Shown: positions 5,572 through 6,162 of the stretch, in pieces
How positions within the stretch are numbered: the first letter of the stretch is position 1
How the letters are laid out: each line of letters starts with the position of its first letter
From: CBDTYW01 sp965364735
GTDB taxonomy: Bacteria; Actinomycetota; Nitriliruptoria; Nitriliruptorales; Nitriliruptoraceae
Length of the DNA stretch: 6,162 nt
Assembly: GCA_965364735.1 (NCBI GenBank)
Contig: CBDTYW010000225.1
Coordinates: forward strand, 1-6,162
Reading direction: 5' to 3'
Position numbers and translations under genes: made by a program
The notes under the pieces: model-generated
What the model saw: the letters and a program-made list of their open reading frames with translations, nothing else
Told to the model about the DNA's origin: nothing
The model's database searches: none

Positions 5572-6070
5572 CGCCGCCCTCACGGATCTGGAGCAGCTCG
5601 CCGCTCGGCGAGAACAGGGCCGTCGTGGGCATCGACCGACCGCCGACGGCTCGGACGACCTCGCCGTCCCGGTCGAACACCGTCGCGTAGTCCACGCCGA
5701 GGCGGTCCATCATGGCCTGCCCCGCAGCGCGGCCGTCCTCGTGGTTGACGCCGAGGAACGTGACGTCGTCGAGCTCGTCGGCCAGCGCCACGAGCACCGG
5801 CAGCTCTTCCTCGCAGGGCACACACCAGGACGCGAACGCGTTGACCAGAATCGGCTCCCCGGTCGCGGCCCCGGCGGCCGTGATCCACGCCGCGACCTCC
5901 GGCCATCCCGCATCAGCGAGCACGGCATCGGCCGCTGGCACCGGCCCCGACGGTGCCGGTGCCTCGGAGGTGCGAACCCCTGCCTCCGACGAGCACGCTG
6001 CCAGCAGCACCACGGTCGCCACGGCTCGGGCGATGCGTCGGGCGCTGCGCCCAGGACTGCGCTGGTCCAC
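5528..6070 (-). CDS. TlpA/ResA-like thioredoxin-fold lipoprotein
   Basis: A 180-residue membrane-anchored thiol-disulfide oxidoreductase acting outside the cytoplasm. The Arg-rich start (MDQRSPGRSARR) and hydrophobic AVATVVLLAAC give a lipobox LAAC with the lipidated cysteine at 26. Residues about 68-178 form a thioredoxin fold: ILVNAFASWCVPCEEELPVL with the active site C83-V-P-C86, then LGVNHEDG, the cis-proline loop SMPTT (Pro148) and ALFSPSGELLQIREG. The WCxPCxxExP pattern is typical of the TlpA/ResA/DsbE group, which reduce apocytochrome c or other exported thiols. The exact substrate is unknown, and no cytochrome-maturation genes are visible here. The GTG at 6070 is preceded by GGAG (6079-6082) at eight bases. 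It converges on and overlaps the HMG-CoA lyase gene by 44 bases, so the 3' ends of the two transcripts are antisense to each other. Confidence 0.9.
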   Translation of the reverse strand: MDQRSPGRSARRIARAVATVVLLAACSSEAGVRTSEAPAPSGPVPAADAVLADAGWPEVAAWITAAGAATGEPILVNAFASWCVPCEEELPVLVALADELDDVTFLGVNHEDGRAAGQAMMDRLGVDYATVFDRDGEVVRAVGGRSMPTTALFSPSGELLQIREGGVTREELLGWIRASR

Positions 6071-6129
6071 GCGAAGCTCTCCACGGCGATGACGTCAGGC
6101 CGCGCGGTTCACGGCCGACATGGAGCGTA

Positions 6130-6156
6130 GGTGCGCGGTGCCACACGCCACGCACC
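6130..6156. other. Hairpin-forming inverted repeat upstream of the TlpA-like gene
   Basis: GGTGCGCGG (6130-6138) can pair with CCACGCACC (6148-6156) over nine positions. The one DNA mismatch becomes a G-U pair in the minus-strand transcript. It could end a minus-strand gene lying right of the window or be part of the leader of the thioredoxin-like gene. Between it and the gene lies the perfect 8-bp palindrome TGACGTCA (6090-6097). No promoter hexamers stand out. Confidence 0.25.
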
Positions 6157-6162
6157 ACCCCA

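Noticed and set aside
6095..6121. Eight-codon minus-strand open frame (MSAVNRAA) upstream of the thioredoxin-like gene as a leader peptide
   Set aside because: It has no ribosome-binding site and no run of a regulatory amino acid, and such short frames are common by chance.

Overview
The window is very GC-rich, uses GTG as well as ATG starts, and is tightly packed. Its lipoproteins have short Ala-rich lipoboxes, it has an extracytoplasmic-function (ECF) sigma factor, and it carries acyl-CoA carboxylase genes. This points to a high-GC actinobacterium. The order or genus cannot be told from the sequence alone. No tRNA, rRNA, CRISPR array, transposase or phage gene is visible, and no stretch longer than about 140 bases lacks a gene.

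Layout, left to right. (1) 1-783, minus: the N-terminal half of the beta (carboxyltransferase) subunit of 3-methylcrotonyl-CoA carboxylase, running off the left edge. (2) 784-908: its leader, plus a strong 11-bp hairpin that looks like the terminator of the next gene. (3) 909-1892, minus: an ECF sigma factor with an unrecognised C-terminal domain of about 120 residues and a Shine-Dalgarno sequence buried in a hairpin. (4) 1981-2496, minus: a Thr/Pro-linked lipoprotein with a Gmad2-type immunoglobulin-like domain, probably co-transcribed with the sigma gene. (5) 2497-2633: a divergent intergenic region with a candidate promoter and a palindrome. (6) 2634-4637, plus: the alpha (biotin carboxylase plus biotin carrier) subunit of the same carboxylase. 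(7) 4642-5571, plus: hydroxymethylglutaryl-CoA lyase, four bases downstream. (8) 5528-6070, minus: a TlpA/ResA-like thioredoxin-fold lipoprotein whose 3' end overlaps the lyase gene by 44 bases. (9) 6071-6162: its upstream region, cut by the window edge.

Three genes belong to one pathway, the lower half of leucine catabolism. MccA and MccB carboxylate 3-methylcrotonyl-CoA to 3-methylglutaconyl-CoA. After hydration (the hydratase is not in the window), the lyase splits HMG-CoA into acetyl-CoA and acetoacetate. The two carboxylase subunits are usually neighbours in one operon. Here they are transcribed divergently and are separated by a sigma factor-lipoprotein pair with no obvious metabolic link. 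That pair, with its unusual sigma C-terminus, its apparent lack of an anti-sigma gene and its sequestered ribosome-binding site, is the most interesting part of the window.
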